A stretch of 64,000 bases of DNA from Algoriphagus aquimarinus (GCF_007997215.1 NZ_VORW01000007.1:113157-177156); one strand, 5' to 3'; counted from the stretch's first letter, positions 36,063 to 45,758 are shown. Numbers and translations: made by a program. The notes: generated from the sequence alone by a model not told the origin.

Positions 36063-36086
36063 AACCCAGAGTTTTGGTCTGGGTCT
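36063..36086 (-). terminator. Possible terminator upstream of nudK
   Basis: ACCCAGA / TCTGGGT hairpin (36064-36070, 36078-36084) followed on the minus strand by a T-rich stretch. It would end transcripts from the PLP-enzyme gene before nudK. Confidence 0.5.
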
Positions 36087-36156
36087 ATTATGGGATTTTT
36101 AAAATGAGTATCTGTAATCTTGCAAGTATCAGGATTAAGTTGGTTTTATTATGCGA

Positions 36157-36199
36157 AAATCCCCCTAACCCACTTTAGAAAAGTGGGTTAGGGGGATTT
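36157..36199. repeat. Perfect 20-base hairpin (REP-like intergenic palindrome)
   Basis: Arms at 36157-36176 (AAATCCCCCTAACCCACTTT) and 36180-36199 are exact reverse complements with a 3-base loop. It is GC-richer than its surroundings and lies between two same-strand genes. It resembles extragenic palindromes of the CCCCCTAACCC type that I associate with Bacteroidota. Confidence 0.8.
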
Positions 36200-36271
36200 G
36201 AACCTCAACCATTCTTCCTGAGTTAGCACGTACAACATAGCGAAACGGCATATTTTTTAATGTCAATTTGA

Positions 36272-37378
36272 TTAAGAAACACTGCCTTCTGCGTGATCCA
36301 CCATCTTCCCATCCAGAGTCATGTATTCGCCCATACAGTCAGCAGTCATGCAAGAATGGACAGGAAGAATTCCAAGGATGTCACCGACTTTCACTTTTGC
36401 TAAGAGTTCATCCGATGCTTTGATGATGCCGTGTTCCTGAGAAATACTTTTGAGGAAGGATTTATCTTCAGGAATAGTCCAACCATTTTCATTGAGATAA
36501 ACTACTTCCCCGAAGTTTTTCAGGCCATTTTCTCCCACCAAAACATCCTTTGCCAGATGGACTCCACCACCATGAATCAGAATTTCCTTTCGGTCTTTTT
36601 TGATGTCCACCACCGGTACAGCTAAGCAGACGGCGATGTCTTCTTTATCACAGCCACCTAATTCTGCTTGCATTAAGTCATAAAACACAAAATTTCCAGG
36701 GCCCATCTCATCAATATCTCCGAAATCCTCCATCACAGCACAACCTGGCGTATCTCCAGTTCGGGTGACTAATTTTGGGTATTCAGAATTGTATTTATGC
36801 TTCAGCATGCTCAGGGCATTTCGAGTTTGCTCATAAAGCGCTGGAATATCTGGCATATAGTAAGAGTGACCAGCATGAAGGTAAAATCCTTTGAAATTGA
36901 GCTTGTCAGACTTTTTGGCAATCAATAAAATCTCCTCAATCAAACCGAAATCAGATACTTCAACACCCGTTCTTCCATAACCTGCATCGATTTCTATGAA
37001 AAAACCTACTGGATACTCCAATTGATCAATTAGCATTTGAGCAGTTGCAGCATTGACCAATTGTACTGAAATGGATTGCTTAGCAGCTATTTTATTGAGT
37101 TTTGGGATCTCAAGTGGATTGAAAGGGAAAGCAATGTGAATATTCACCCAACCCTGGCCAGTAAGGTATTCGGCCATTTTGATGGAGGAAGCGGTCACTT
37201 CAGTGATGTTATATTCCTTAGCCCAGTCGCCGATTTGGTGAGATTGCGCCGTTTTGAAATGCGGAACAAGCTTCATATCATGACGCGCAGCTTTGTCAGC
37301 CATTCGCTTAATGTTAGCTCGACAGATTTTTTCATCCAGAAGTAGCGTAGGGGAGGTTATTTGATCGAGGTAGCTCAT
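36272..37378 (-). CDS. PLP-dependent D-serine dehydratase / D-threonine aldolase family enzyme
   Basis: A 368-residue fold-type III PLP enzyme (alanine racemase N-terminal domain plus D-Ser dehydratase-like C-terminal domain). The PLP lysine is K42 in PHFKTAQS. GFFIEIDAGYGRTGV and YLHAGHSY are typical. The C-terminal metal site reads PVHSCMTADC: a His-x-Cys pair as in eukaryotic-type D-serine dehydratases, where D-threonine aldolases have His-x-Asp. The enzyme probably degrades a D-hydroxy amino acid; substrate not proven. Confidence 0.85.
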   Translation of the reverse strand: MSYLDQITSPTLLLDEKICRANIKRMADKAARHDMKLVPHFKTAQSHQIGDWAKEYNITEVTASSIKMAEYLTGQGWVNIHIAFPFNPLEIPKLNKIAAKQSISVQLVNAATAQMLIDQLEYPVGFFIEIDAGYGRTGVEVSDFGLIEEILLIAKKSDKLNFKGFYLHAGHSYYMPDIPALYEQTRNALSMLKHKYNSEYPKLVTRTGDTPGCAVMEDFGDIDEMGPGNFVFYDLMQAELGGCDKEDIAVCLAVPVVDIKKDRKEILIHGGGVHLAKDVLVGENGLKNFGEVVYLNENGWTIPEDKSFLKSISQEHGIIKASDELLAKVKVGDILGILPVHSCMTADCMGEYMTLDGKMVDHAEGSVS

Positions 37379-37894
37379 TAGTTATAATTGAGTTTTTAAA
37401 AATTTTATTGAAAGTAAGAAAGATTTACGAAGTGAGAAGTACGATTTACGAGATTCCCGAAGAGTTGAACGAGTTTGGTTTTGCTCGCGGCGACGCAGCG
37501 ACGCAACGAAAATAGAGATTAGTGAAAACCTCACAGTTTATATTTAAGAAATACGAATTACGATTTACGAGATTCCCGAGGAGTTGAGGCTTGGTTTTTA
37601 AAAGTTAAGCACCTTTAGGCTGTAGAGATTAGAAATTGCGCCTCCCGTATAGCTATCTGGAGCGCCATCGCGGGAGATTTAATTTTTAAAGCCAAAGGAA
37701 CGACACTTTATCCTTCGCCGCGCCGTTGCGTCGCCGCGAGAATATTTTTTATTGTTTCCTCCATTGCGGAAGATTTTCAAAGAGAGAAATTCTCCCCGCA
37801 ATGCAGGTAACACCGCCAATTCTATTAATTTTGTCACCCAATATATAAGGCTGAAATCGGCCTAAATAGCATTCTTAATTGCCTCAACACCTTC
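37379..37894. repeat. Repeat-rich intergenic region upstream of alaS
   Basis: About 516 bases without a gene. It holds a 29-base direct repeat (37440-37468 and 37559-37587, one mismatch, starting TACGATTTACGAGATTCCCG), and an inverted GC-rich pair (CTCGCGGCGACGCA at 37484-37497 against GTTGCGTCGCCGCGAG at 37725-37740). There is a further possible stem between CTCCCG near 37640 and CGGGAG near 37672. It must also contain the alaS promoter. Confidence 0.6.
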
Positions 37895-40519
37895 ATGGAA
37901 GCAAAGAAAATACGGAGCACCTTTATAGAGTTTTTCCAATCCAAGCAACATCACTACGTTCCCTCATCACCGATTGTGGTCAAAAATGACCCAACCTTGA
38001 TGTTTACCAATGCGGGAATGAACCAGTTCAAAGACGCATTTCTAGGTAATGAAATCGCCAAATATTCCCGTGTCGCCAATTCTCAGAAATGTCTTCGGGT
38101 AAGTGGCAAGCACAATGATCTCGAGGAAGTGGGCGTGGATACCTATCACCACACCATGTTTGAAATGCTGGGCAACTGGTCTTTTGGAGATTACTTTAAG
38201 AAGGAAGCGATCGAATGGGCTTGGGAATTATTGACTCAAGTGTATGGTCTGCAAAAAGACAGATTGTATGTTTCTGTATTTCAAGGTGACGAAGGCGATA
38301 ACCTAGGTTTGGATCAGGAAGCCTATGATCTTTGGAAAGCCATAGTGCCCGAAGATCGTATCATCATGGGTTCCAAAAAGGATAATTTTTGGGAAATGGG
38401 TGATGTAGGACCTTGTGGTCCATGTTCCGAAATTCATGTTGACTTGAGATCAGATGCTGAGCGTGCTCAAGTAGCAGGTAGAGATTTGGTGAATAACGAT
38501 CACGAGCAAGTGATCGAGATCTGGAACTTGGTTTTCATGCAGTTCAACAGAGTTTCAGATGGATCTTTGAAGCCTCTGCCTGCAACGCACGTAGATACAG
38601 GAATGGGTTTTGAGCGATTGGTGAGAGCTATTCAGCACAAATCTTCCAATTACGACACGGATTTATTTGCGCCATTCTTGGCAGCTTTGGCTAAGAAATC
38701 AGGAAAGGTTTACGGAGAAGATTTACAGACAGACATTGCTTTCCGTGTGATTGTAGATCACATTCGTGCTATTTCATTCACCATCGCTGATGGGCAATTG
38801 CCTTCCAATAACAAGGCTGGTTATGTGATTCGTAGAATCCTGAGAAGAGCAGTGCGCTACGGCTACACGTTCTTGGGCTTTCACGAACCATTCCTATATG
38901 AGTTGACAAGTCTGATTGCTGATAATTTTGGAGATATTTTCCCAGAAGTGAGACAGCAGCAGGAGTTTATTTCCAAAGTGATTTTCGAAGAGGAGACTTC
39001 CTTCCTTCGCACGCTTGATAATGGACTGAAAATGCTCGATCAGATTAAAGCTGAATTGAGTGAAAAAGGCGAAAAAGTAATTCCAGGAAAAACAGCTTTT
39101 GATTTATACGATACCTTCGGTTTCCCGCTGGATCTGACTTCTCTGATCGCCCGCGAAAGCGGACTTTCATTGGATGAAAAAGGATTTGCCCAAGAAATGG
39201 AAGCTCAGAAAACCCGTTCTCGTGCTGCTTCAGAATCTGAAACCGGAGATTGGGTGATATTGAATGAGGACAATGGAGTCGAGTATGTAGGATACGATTT
39301 CCTTAAAGCGCATTGTCATATCATCAAGTATCGGGTGATTTCGGATAAAAAGGGCGATAAATATCAATTGGTCTTGGACAAAACACCTTTCTATGCAGAA
39401 AGTGGCGGACAGGTAGGGGATACCGGCTGGTTGATTTCTGAGACTGAGAATGTCAAAGTAATCGATACCAAGAAAGAGAATGATCTGATTGTTCATTTTG
39501 TAGAAAAACTTCCTAGTAATCCAGAAGCTCAATTCGGTGCCGAAGTAGATGCCGAGAAGCGTTTTTTGACAGAGAACAACCACACAGCAACTCACTTGCT
39601 TCAGTCGGCTTTGAAAGAAGTATTGGGAGATCACATACAGCAACGTGGTTCCTTGGTGAATCAGAATCTGCTTCGCTTTGATTTCTCACATTTCAGCAAA
39701 TTATCAGATGAGGAGATTGCTAAGGTGGAGGATATAGTGAATGAGAAAATCAGACAAAATATCGCGCTGTCCGAGCAAAGAAATGTGCCTATAGAAGAGG
39801 CTAAGAAACAAGGAGCTACCGCGCTTTTTGGAGAGAAATATGGTGATTTCGTCCGTGTGATTACATTCGATAAAGATTTCTCCGTGGAACTTTGTGGAGG
39901 AACGCACGTACCTCAAACAAGTAAAATTGGCTTGTTCAAGATAATTTCTGAAGCATCAAGTGCTTCTGGTGTTCGTAGAATCGAAGCGATCACTGCTAAG
40001 TCAGCCGAGGATTATTTCCGTAAGCAGGAGAGTTTGGTGAAGGAGATTGAGGAATTGCTGAAACATCCTAAAGACCTGATGAAGTCAATTGAATCTTTGC
40101 TCCAAGAGAGAAATGACTTGAAAAAAGAGATTGATTCCTTACACATGGAGAAAGCTTCAGGTGTAAAAGTGGAATTGCTTAAGCAGTTTGTAGTTGGTGA
40201 TGGAATCAATACTCTGATCGCACAGGTAGAATTGCCAAATGCGGATTCTCTGAAGAAGCTGGCGTATGAGTTGAAAAATGAGACGGAGAATGCTTTCGTG
40301 ATTTTGGCTGCCAAAATTGAAGACAAACCCCAGATTGCAGTGATTATAGACGAAGATCTGATTACAGGCAAAGGTTTAAATGCTGGGCAAATCGTAAGAG
40401 AATTGGCTAAGGAGATTCAAGGCGGAGGTGGCGGACAGGCATTTTTTGCCACTGCAGGAGGAAAAAATCTAGCTGGACTAGAAAATGTAGTGACCAAGGC
40501 TAAGGAATTATATCTTTAA
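37895..40519 (+). CDS. alaS: Alanyl-tRNA synthetase
   Basis: An 874-residue AlaRS. The aminoacylation core begins RSTFIEFFQSKQHHYVPSSP and includes MFEMLGNWSFGDYF and GPCGPCSEIH. The editing domain has HTATHLLQSAL and CGGTHV zinc-binding residues. The C-Ala region ends with GGGGGQAFFATAGGK. The length is normal. It charges tRNA-Ala and edits mischarged Ser/Gly. gatB follows 21 bases downstream, so the two translation genes are probably co-transcribed. Confidence 0.98.
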   Translation: MEAKKIRSTFIEFFQSKQHHYVPSSPIVVKNDPTLMFTNAGMNQFKDAFLGNEIAKYSRVANSQKCLRVSGKHNDLEEVGVDTYHHTMFEMLGNWSFGDYFKKEAIEWAWELLTQVYGLQKDRLYVSVFQGDEGDNLGLDQEAYDLWKAIVPEDRIIMGSKKDNFWEMGDVGPCGPCSEIHVDLRSDAERAQVAGRDLVNNDHEQVIEIWNLVFMQFNRVSDGSLKPLPATHVDTGMGFERLVRAIQHKSSNYDTDLFAPFLAALAKKSGKVYGEDLQTDIAFRVIVDHIRAISFTIADGQLPSNNKAGYVIRRILRRAVRYGYTFLGFHEPFLYELTSLIADNFGDIFPEVRQQQEFISKVIFEEETSFLRTLDNGLKMLDQIKAELSEKGEKVIPGKTAFDLYDTFGFPLDLTSLIARESGLSLDEKGFAQEMEAQKTRSRAASESETGDWVILNEDNGVEYVGYDFLKAHCHIIKYRVISDKKGDKYQLVLDKTPFYAESGGQVGDTGWLISETENVKVIDTKKENDLIVHFVEKLPSNPEAQFGAEVDAEKRFLTENNHTATHLLQSALKEVLGDHIQQRGSLVNQNLLRFDFSHFSKLSDEEIAKVEDIVNEKIRQNIALSEQRNVPIEEAKKQGATALFGEKYGDFVRVITFDKDFSVELCGGTHVPQTSKIGLFKIISEASSASGVRRIEAITAKSAEDYFRKQESLVKEIEELLKHPKDLMKSIESLLQERNDLKKEIDSLHMEKASGVKVELLKQFVVGDGINTLIAQVELPNADSLKKLAYELKNETENAFVILAAKIEDKPQIAVIIDEDLITGKGLNAGQIVRELAKEIQGGGGGQAFFATAGGKNLAGLENVVTKAKELYL

Positions 40520-40540
40520 ACAAATAGAAAATACGCGCGG

Positions 40541-42001
40541 ATGCTTAGTGAAGAATTAAAGAATAAATACCAGTTGGTAATCGGACTTGAGGTGCATGCG
40601 CAACTTATGACCGAGAGTAAAATGTTTGCTGCTGACGCTAATCAGTATGGTGAAGCGCCCAACACGCAGATTTCAGTGATTACCCTTGGCCATCCTGGTA
40701 CTTTGCCTAAGGTCAATAGGAAAGCTATTACCTATGCCATCAAGATGGGATTGGCCTGTAATTCTGAGATTACTCGACATAATGTCTTCGCAAGAAAAAA
40801 TTACTTCTATCCAGATCTTCCAAAAGGTTATCAGCTTACGCAGGATAAAGGACCTATTTGTGTAGGAGGAACTGTGCCCATTCAACTAGCCGACGGAACA
40901 AAAAAGGAAGTGATCCTAAACCGTGTTCACATGGAAGAGGACGCTGGTAAATCCATTCACTTGGCAGAAGAGGATGATACCTTGGTTGATTTCAACCGTG
41001 CTGGTACACCCTTGATAGAAATCGTAACTGAGCCAGATTTGCATAGTCCTGAGGAAGCTTATGCGTTCCTGGCTGAAGTGAAAAAGCTGGTAAAATACCT
41101 TGATGTCTGCGATGGTAATATGGAAGAAGGTTCACTTCGCTGTGATGCCAACGTCTCTGTGATGCTGAAAGGTGCTACTGAACTAGGCAAAAAGGTCGAA
41201 GTGAAAAACATGAACTCATTCAGAAACGTGTTCCGTGCCATTGAGCATGAGCATGAGCGCTTGATTGGATTGATCGAGCAAGGAATAGAAGTCATCTCTG
41301 AAACAAGAACTTTTGATGCAAACACTGGACTTACAGCCAGTATGCGTACGAAGGAAGATCTGAACGATTACCGATATTTCCCTGAGCCGGACTTGAGCCC
41401 TGTGGTGGTTTCTGACGAGTGGTTGAATTCCGTGAAATCTACGATGCCAGTCTTGCCTAGAGAACTCCACAAGAAGTTTGTGGAGGAGTTTGGCTTGCCG
41501 GAGTACGATGCTAGCTTTTTGACGGAATCAAAGGATGTTGCTATGTGGTTCAATGAGCTTTGCAGTAAAACCCAAAACTATAAAGCAGCGTCTAACTGGA
41601 TGATGGGCCCAGTAAAGTCATCCATGAATGAGCAGTCTTTTCACATGGATGATTTTCCAATCAGCACTGATGCTTTCGTTGCATTGATTGCATTAGTGGA
41701 TGAAGGAAAAGTGAGTTATACAGTAGCTTCGCAAAATCTCTATGCTGAGATGCTGAAGAGTGCAACGGAAAGCCCACTGCAAATAGCTCAAAGACTTAAC
41801 CTGATTCAAGAAAGTGACGAGTCATCTCTGAAGCCAATTGTAGAAGAAGTATTGGCTGCAAACGCTGCCAAAGTGAAAGAATATAGATCAGGCAAAAAAG
41901 GCTTGATGGGCTTGTTTATGGGATTAGTAATGAAAAAATCCCAAGGCAAAGCCGACCCTAAAGTTGCAACAAAATTATTGACTGAATTACTAGAGAATTA
42001 A
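40541..42001 (+). CDS. gatB: Asp-tRNA(Asn)/Glu-tRNA(Gln) amidotransferase subunit B
   Basis: A 486-residue GatB, complete: VIGLEVHAQLMTESKMF, ITLGHPGTLPKVN, NYFYPDLPKGYQ, the glutamyl/aspartyl-tRNA kinase block AGTPLIEIVTEPD and DYRYFPEPDL are all present. The C-terminal YqeY-like tail binds tRNA. It works with GatA and GatC, which are not in this window. It is 4 bases from the next gene. Confidence 0.98.
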   Translation: MLSEELKNKYQLVIGLEVHAQLMTESKMFAADANQYGEAPNTQISVITLGHPGTLPKVNRKAITYAIKMGLACNSEITRHNVFARKNYFYPDLPKGYQLTQDKGPICVGGTVPIQLADGTKKEVILNRVHMEEDAGKSIHLAEEDDTLVDFNRAGTPLIEIVTEPDLHSPEEAYAFLAEVKKLVKYLDVCDGNMEEGSLRCDANVSVMLKGATELGKKVEVKNMNSFRNVFRAIEHEHERLIGLIEQGIEVISETRTFDANTGLTASMRTKEDLNDYRYFPEPDLSPVVVSDEWLNSVKSTMPVLPRELHKKFVEEFGLPEYDASFLTESKDVAMWFNELCSKTQNYKAASNWMMGPVKSSMNEQSFHMDDFPISTDAFVALIALVDEGKVSYTVASQNLYAEMLKSATESPLQIAQRLNLIQESDESSLKPIVEEVLAANAAKVKEYRSGKKGLMGLFMGLVMKKSQGKADPKVATKLLTELLEN

Positions 42002-42004
42002 CCC

Positions 42005-43114
42005 ATGCTGAATCGAATGAACGTAATCGTTTTACTTGTACTCTTATCATTTTTCTCCTGTGAGGAAAAGCAATCAAAAGATGGAAAAGTCAAAATATCA
42101 GGAACTATAGAAAATGCCCGTGAAGGCGCTGTGGTACTATCACAATTCACCGATAGCCGTCCAATAGTTTTGGATACACTTGAACTGGATAACAAGGGTG
42201 AATTCAATTATGAGGTGGATGTGAATTCTCCTACTTTCTATGAATTGAATTTCTATGGAGAAAAGCTAGTTCGACTTGCGCTATTCAAAGATGATGTGAG
42301 TCTTTCTTATGACTTTTCTAATCCAGAAAGCCTTGTTATTGAAGGTTCTAAGGATACTCAGGAAATGCTAAAAATCGAGAAATTGATGGAAGCATATCAA
42401 ACCAAAGTAAATCAGCTCAATGAGGCCTATTACAAGGCTATGGGCGAAAATGATACAGAAACGATCAAGCAGATTCAGATTGATGCAATGGCGCTGGAGA
42501 GTAATCAGTCTACAGAGGTTAAGAATGTAATCAACAGCATGGGAGATAGTTTTGCTTCTCTTGCTGCTATCGGCTTATTGAATCCAAAGAATGAGTTTCA
42601 GTTTATGGATAGTTTGGTGGCTAAGCTTGACGAGAAGTATCCTGATACTAAAACAATTATTCAGCTAAAGCAGCAGTTGGATGATATGAGATCACTCTCT
42701 ATGGGGCAAATAGCACCTGAAATAGAGCTTCCAAATCCTGCTGGTGAAACGGTAAAGCTTTCTGATTTGCGTGGAAAATATGTAATGATAGATTTCTGGG
42801 CAGCTTGGTGTAAGCCTTGTCGCGAAGAAAATCCTAATGTGGTGAAGCTTTATGATGAATATAAAGATAAAGGCTTCGAGATCTATGGCGTATCACTTGA
42901 TCGTACCAAAGAGGCTTGGGTAGAAGCCATTGCAGAAGATGGCTTGACTTGGACTCAGGTGTCGGATTTGCAATATTTCAATTCTGCTGCTGCAGAGCTT
43001 TATCAGATTTCTGCCATTCCAGCTACATACTTGATAGATCCAGATGGTAAAATTATCGGAAAAGACCTTCGGGGCCCTAGCCTGAGAGCTAAGCTCGAAG
43101 AGATTTTTGACTAA
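42005..43114 (+). CDS. TlpA-like thiol-disulfide oxidoreductase lipoprotein with DUF4369-type N-terminus
   Basis: A 369-residue lipoprotein (lipobox FFSC, Cys near 19). Residues about 25-120 resemble the DUF4369 beta domain, 125-225 are helical, and 235-369 form a thioredoxin-fold AhpC/TSA-TlpA domain with active site AWCKPCREE. It should reduce or oxidise cysteines in envelope proteins. It follows gatB with only 3 bases between, an operon join without obvious functional logic. Confidence 0.92.
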   Translation: MLNRMNVIVLLVLLSFFSCEEKQSKDGKVKISGTIENAREGAVVLSQFTDSRPIVLDTLELDNKGEFNYEVDVNSPTFYELNFYGEKLVRLALFKDDVSLSYDFSNPESLVIEGSKDTQEMLKIEKLMEAYQTKVNQLNEAYYKAMGENDTETIKQIQIDAMALESNQSTEVKNVINSMGDSFASLAAIGLLNPKNEFQFMDSLVAKLDEKYPDTKTIIQLKQQLDDMRSLSMGQIAPEIELPNPAGETVKLSDLRGKYVMIDFWAAWCKPCREENPNVVKLYDEYKDKGFEIYGVSLDRTKEAWVEAIAEDGLTWTQVSDLQYFNSAAAELYQISAIPATYLIDPDGKIIGKDLRGPSLRAKLEEIFD

Positions 43115-43143
43115 TCTGAACTTAGCATAATGCATCAAAAAAG

Positions 43144-43171
43144 CCTTCTGATTTTTTCAGAAGGATTTTTT
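43144..43171 (+). terminator. Terminator of the alaS-gatB-tlpA operon
   Basis: CCTTCTGA / TCAGAAGG stem (43144-43151, 43157-43164) followed by a T-run, 30 bases after the stop. Confidence 0.9.
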
Positions 43172-43399
43172 GTGGATAAGAAATATGAAAGGAAGGAAGA
43201 AAAAGTACCAAACAGTCCTTCCTTTAAAAATCGAGTCACCGAAAAAGGAATAGTAAAAGTTGTTTATCACCCAAGACAAATCTACTGAAAAGATTCAAAA
43301 GAAAAACAACCTTTAAATTATTCTTATTCAAGTAAATATTAATTTTCCCTGAATTAGAGTTAATATTCTTTGAAAATTATCATTTCATTAATAAATCAA

Positions 43400-44200
43400 T
43401 TATTTCGCTATTTTTTCATAGCTGGCAATCACGCCTCTTACCATCGCAGAACTGAATCCTTGGTGCTCCATTTCATTTAAGCCAACAATTGTACAACCTT
43501 TTGGAGTTGTTACCTTGTCAATGGCAGCTTCAGGATGTATGTTCTTTTGGATCATTAGCTCAGCTGCACCTTTGACTGTTTGATTTACAATCTTACTTGC
43601 GGTGACTGAGTCAAATCCAATTTGAATTCCCCCTTGGATCATCGCTCTCATAAATCTCAATACATAAGCGATTCCGCACGCACCCAACACAGTTGCTGCT
43701 TCCATTAGACTTTCATCAATAGGTATTGTAAACCCGATTCCATTAAACAATTCAGTCACTAAGTTGACTTGATCTGAATTTGCATTTTGTGAGCATACGC
43801 AGGTCACCGACTCCTGAATATCCGCGGCAATATTTGGCATTGCACGGAAAGCAATACTAGTCGGATCAATCACCTGGTACATTTCTTCAAGTGAAATTCC
43901 AGTTGCTAATGAAATTATGATTTGTTTTTTAGGATCGAGAGAAGGGTTGATTTCGGTAAGAATGGGAGCGACGTTATAGGGTTTTACACCCAAGATGATA
44001 ATGTCAGCATTAGCTGCTGCAGAGATATTGTCACTTTGGACATTCACGCCTTTTTTCGCAAAATCACTCAGGCTTTCCACATGTCTCTTGGTAAGTGTAA
44101 GATTCTTTGGATCAAAATCAGCACGTCCCAATAGTCCATTTGCGATGGAAGCTCCCAGATTACCACAGCCGATGATGGCTATTTTTACTTTCGAAATCAT
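43400..44200 (-). CDS. proC: Pyrroline-5-carboxylate reductase
   Basis: A 266-residue ProC. The NADPH-binding motif is IAIIGCGNLGASIANGLL, followed by IILGVKPYNV, FRAMPNIAA and the C-terminal signature VTTPKGCTIVGLNEME. It catalyses the last step of proline synthesis. I chose the ATG at 44200, which places the Rossmann strand close to the N-terminus; an in-frame TTG at 44245 would add 15 hydrophobic residues and is unlikely. Confidence 0.95.
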   Translation of the reverse strand: MISKVKIAIIGCGNLGASIANGLLGRADFDPKNLTLTKRHVESLSDFAKKGVNVQSDNISAAANADIIILGVKPYNVAPILTEINPSLDPKKQIIISLATGISLEEMYQVIDPTSIAFRAMPNIAADIQESVTCVCSQNANSDQVNLVTELFNGIGFTIPIDESLMEAATVLGACGIAYVLRFMRAMIQGGIQIGFDSVTASKIVNQTVKGAAELMIQKNIHPEAAIDKVTTPKGCTIVGLNEMEHQGFSSAMVRGVIASYEKIAK

Positions 44201-44591
44201 AGAAAATATAATTATTGATTGGATTTGTTGATTAAAGGTAAACAAAAAGGCTGTTTTTGTGCAGATTCATAAAATATTATGCAGGTTTTATCATTCTGCT
44301 CCAAATTGATATTTAATCAGATTAGGAAAGTATAGGTCCTTAACCGCGCTTTCTTTAATGATCTCCTCCAATGCGTAGCTTTGGAGGAGATCTCTGAGTT
44401 GGAAGATAGGGGTTAGAATCAATGAATTTTTTCTTTTTATAATTATGATCCACATAACTGCAGCAGGTTTGGACTAGATATAACCTGTTGCACACTTATT
44501 AAATCTTCTTTTTGGAATACCATTTGCGTTTTTTCAGGGTTAAAAGACTCAAAAGTCTTACATTCGTCCCCTTAGATAGAATCCCTTTTTG
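44201..44591. other. Intergenic region proC / glycosyltransferase with hairpin
   Basis: About 390 bases without a gene, containing the divergent promoters. The only clear structure is a perfect 12-base hairpin: GATCTCCTCCAA (44360-44371) and TTGGAGGAGATC (44381-44392) with a 9-base loop. No T-run follows, so it is more likely an intergenic repeat or regulatory stem than a terminator. Confidence 0.6.
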
Positions 44592-45758
44592 ATGCCAAAA
44601 CTTATTCGAATCACCACCGTTCCTATTTCCCTGAAATTATTGCTTGCAGGGCAAATGAAGTATATGAAGGAGCAGGGATGGGATGTGCTGATGGTAAGTG
44701 CCGATGGTAGAGAAATTCCTCAGGTAGTCCGCGCAGAAGGTGCACGGCATGAAGTCATACCATTTACCCGTAAAATCACACCTTTTCAAGATCTAAAATG
44801 TCTTTGGAGACTATATCAGCTGATCAAAAAAGAACAGCCTGATATTGTGCATACGCATACCCCAAAAGCAGGATTATTGGGGATGATTGCTGCAAAATTC
44901 GCTGGAGTTCAAGTGAGAATCCACACCCTTGCAGGTATTCCATTCATGGCGGCTGAAGGTAGAAAGAAAGGACTTTTGGAAAAAATCGAGAAGCTGACCT
45001 ACAGTTACGCTACTCATGTATGGCCAAATTCTATTGGGCTAAAGAATTTTGTGATAGAAAATAACCTTTGTCCTTCGGAGAAACTCACAGTAATAGGTAA
45101 GGGCTCCTCAAACGGTATTGACCTCGAGAAATTCAATCGTGGAGTTTTGAAGGAAAATCATCTGGTAGCTGCTACGATGCGAATACTCCCTGGTGAAGAT
45201 GATTTTATTATTTTGTCGGTGGGCAGACTAGTCAAAGACAAGGGGATACAAGAATTAGTAGATGCTTTTTTGAGCTCGAAAATCGTAGGGAAATCAAAGC
45301 TCGTACTACTTGGAAGCTTCGAACAAGATCTAAATCCTCTTGATCCAGAGACTATAAAAATCATTACCGATCACCCTAGAATCGTACAGATAGATTGGTC
45401 AGATCATGTGGCGCACTATCTTGCTTTGGCAGATGTGCTTGTGCATCCATCTCATAGAGAGGGCTTTCCAAATGTGCTCTTAGAAGCAGGGGCGATGGAA
45501 GTTCCTGTTATTTGTTCTGATATCATTGGTAATACAGATGTTATTTCACAGCAGAAAACTGGGTTGATTTTCCCGGTAAAAAATGTGGAAATACTTAAGG
45601 AAGCTATGGAGTTTGCCTATGTCAAGCGTGATAAGATGGCAGAACTGGCAGCTAAGCTATATGAGGAGGTTTGTGAAAATTATGAACGAATTCAAGTTCA
45701 GAATGAAATTTTTACTCAGTACCAACTCGTTTTGAAGATGAATGATCGCGCGGAATAA
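44592..45758 (+). CDS. Family 4-type glycosyltransferase (surface polysaccharide)
   Basis: About 388 residues, GT-B fold. The N-terminal domain has LAGQMKYMKEQGWDVLMVSADG and DIVHTHTPKAGLLGMIAA; the C-terminal donor domain has ILSVGRLVKDKGIQELVDAF and the motif HREGFPNVLLEAGAMEVPVI with the catalytic-region Glu. I chose the ATG at 44592 over an adjacent TTG. With the two sugar-nucleotide enzymes that follow it suggests O-antigen or capsule synthesis. Confidence 0.88.
   Translation: MPKLIRITTVPISLKLLLAGQMKYMKEQGWDVLMVSADGREIPQVVRAEGARHEVIPFTRKITPFQDLKCLWRLYQLIKKEQPDIVHTHTPKAGLLGMIAAKFAGVQVRIHTLAGIPFMAAEGRKKGLLEKIEKLTYSYATHVWPNSIGLKNFVIENNLCPSEKLTVIGKGSSNGIDLEKFNRGVLKENHLVAATMRILPGEDDFIILSVGRLVKDKGIQELVDAFLSSKIVGKSKLVLLGSFEQDLNPLDPETIKIITDHPRIVQIDWSDHVAHYLALADVLVHPSHREGFPNVLLEAGAMEVPVICSDIIGNTDVISQQKTGLIFPVKNVEILKEAMEFAYVKRDKMAELAAKLYEEVCENYERIQVQNEIFTQYQLVLKMNDRAE

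Noticed and set aside
37379..37894. Structured RNA or T-box-like leader upstream of alaS
   Set aside because: The palindromes look like dispersed repeats and lie mostly far from the start; no T-box motif was seen.
39230..39643. Open frame of 137 codons antisense to alaS
   Set aside because: The composition is hydrophobic and aromatic as expected for a reversed alaS frame; alaS is intact here.
42005..43114. Functional link between TlpA-like protein and gatB
   Set aside because: The 3-base gap shows shared transcription but nothing in the sequences suggests a joint function.
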